Origin: Perkinsus olseni
Lineage: Eukaryota > Perkinsozoa > Perkinsida
Direction of reading: 5' to 3'
DNA: 42,387 nucleotides
NCBI GenBank assembly: GCA_013115125.1
Contig: JABANN010000289.1
Coordinates: forward strand, 1-42,387
The position numbers were made by a program, and so were the translations under genes. A model generated the notes under the pieces. It had not been told where the DNA came from and ran no database searches. It worked only from the letters and a program-made list of their open reading frames with translations. This document shows, piece by piece, positions 41,825-42,387 of this stretch (positions within the stretch are counted from its first letter, which is position 1; every line of letters starts with the position of its first letter).

Positions 41825-41846
41825 TAGAAGACTCTTCTAAGAAGAG
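41825..41846. repeat. Tripartite palindrome, full 22-nt form
   Basis: 6-mer AGAAGA, centres C and A. Intergenic. Confidence 0.9.
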
Positions 41847-42387
41847 CTTAGAATGAAAGGCCGACGACCGCCCCGCCTCACCGGAGCAACCTGCGACACT
41901 ATAAAGCTAACCGGTAGCGTGACCATCGCTTCGCTAGCCCGTGCTGATATGCACCGTCTCTAGTGCATCGGGTGCACTGTGCACATTCTCGGCATTTGCG
42001 CTAACCATAGATTTGTTCCACGATTCTCAGACCTACGACACTCTAGGGCACGAAAATGAAGCGGGAGGGGTACTTCGTTCTCCCGTCTTCACCCCTCGCG
42101 CCGGTGGCAAGTAGCCCTGGGCATCTAGTTCTTGTGCACAAGTTTCATTTCTTAAAGGCCCTCGGGGTGTCGGGAATCCCGACTCGTTATCCGATAAGTT
42201 ATCCTGCCAATTTTGTCTCTTCCGTACCGCTTTTTGCGAAGGAGAGCAGGGTGGCTGAAGGCTGCGGAAGAATCATTATTCCCTTCCCCAATAATTCCCG
42301 TTTTAGTTCCCGGGAATAATGACCGCCGTGGATGGGGACGAATGGACCCCATTTGGGGAACTATCGTGGAAATCGCCATATGCCCCT

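Larger units (their letters stand above)
41564..42387. other. Terminal stretch, no gene seen
   Basis: Short frames only (42056-42319 plus, 42152-42379 minus) with no recognisable motif. Two palindrome copies near its start. Confidence 0.5.

Noticed and set aside
396-41846. CRISPR array or ordinary satellite
   Set aside because: Target words differ at each site, spacing is irregular, and the genome is eukaryotic.
396-41846. Random template-switch mutations as source of all tripartite sites
   Set aside because: Template switching leaves variable arm and spacer lengths; these are fixed at 6 and 1 with complementary outer bases.
1-42387. Retroelement or virus-derived sequence
   Set aside because: No reverse transcriptase, integrase, capsid-like frame or long terminal repeats seen on either strand.

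Overview
This window is nuclear DNA of a eukaryote. Its genes are broken by many mostly GT-AG introns whose phases join cleanly over many exons, it lacks operons, and its gene set is TYW1, a MAP kinase, an ABHD17-type lipase and the Golgi tether subunit COG2. The mix of conserved intron-rich genes with small lineage-specific secreted proteins suggests a protist. A perkinsid-like or other alveolate is my best guess, from general impression and not from a marker gene. Two candidate non-GT donors (one GC-AG intron is well supported) do not contradict this.

Layout. 0.5-1.4 kb: secreted Gln/Pro-rich protein (+). 2.4-3.9 kb: degenerate EF-hand protein (+). 4.5-5.4 kb: secreted acidic protein (-). 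6.1-6.5, 8.2-9.1 and 9.9-10.6 kb: three members (-) of one secreted-protein family, one intact, one with an apparent frameshift and one wrecked. A small inverted-repeat element lies at 6.8-7.4 kb. 12.5-18.2 kb: TYW1 (+), 11 exons. 20.4-24.1 kb: atypical MAP kinase (+). 24.3-26.5 kb: ABHD17-like hydrolase (+), 8 exons. 26.8-27.6 kb: decayed Tc1/mariner-like transposase. 28.9-29.2 kb: small secreted protein (-). 32.5-33.0 kb: tentative TPM-like membrane protein (+). 34.0-37.9 kb: COG2 (+). 38-42.4 kb: unresolved gene fragments and a dense field of palindromes.

The most unusual content is between the exons. At least 37 sites share one exact geometry: a 6-mer, one base, its reverse complement, one base, and the 6-mer again. 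In 29 of them the outer bases also obey complementarity, so the 22-nt structure reads as left 7 bases of an 8-bp site, then the inverted complete 8-bp site, then the right 7 bases. Chance predicts about 0.003 such 20-nt cores in a window this size. Two comparisons of filled and empty copies inside the window show each is a 14-bp gain. This is what hairpin-type excision of an element with 8-bp target duplications (the hAT reaction) would leave if the flank hairpin were opened at the far end of the duplication.

Two other intronic signals recur: a 12-base core, CGCGCCACGAAA, present seven times and only in introns of the four conserved genes; and tRNA-like sequences, several in antisense with the tRNA 3' end at the intron's 5' splice site. 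The housekeeping genes act in separate pathways (wybutosine tRNA modification, signalling, protein depalmitoylation, Golgi trafficking) and share no evident regulation.
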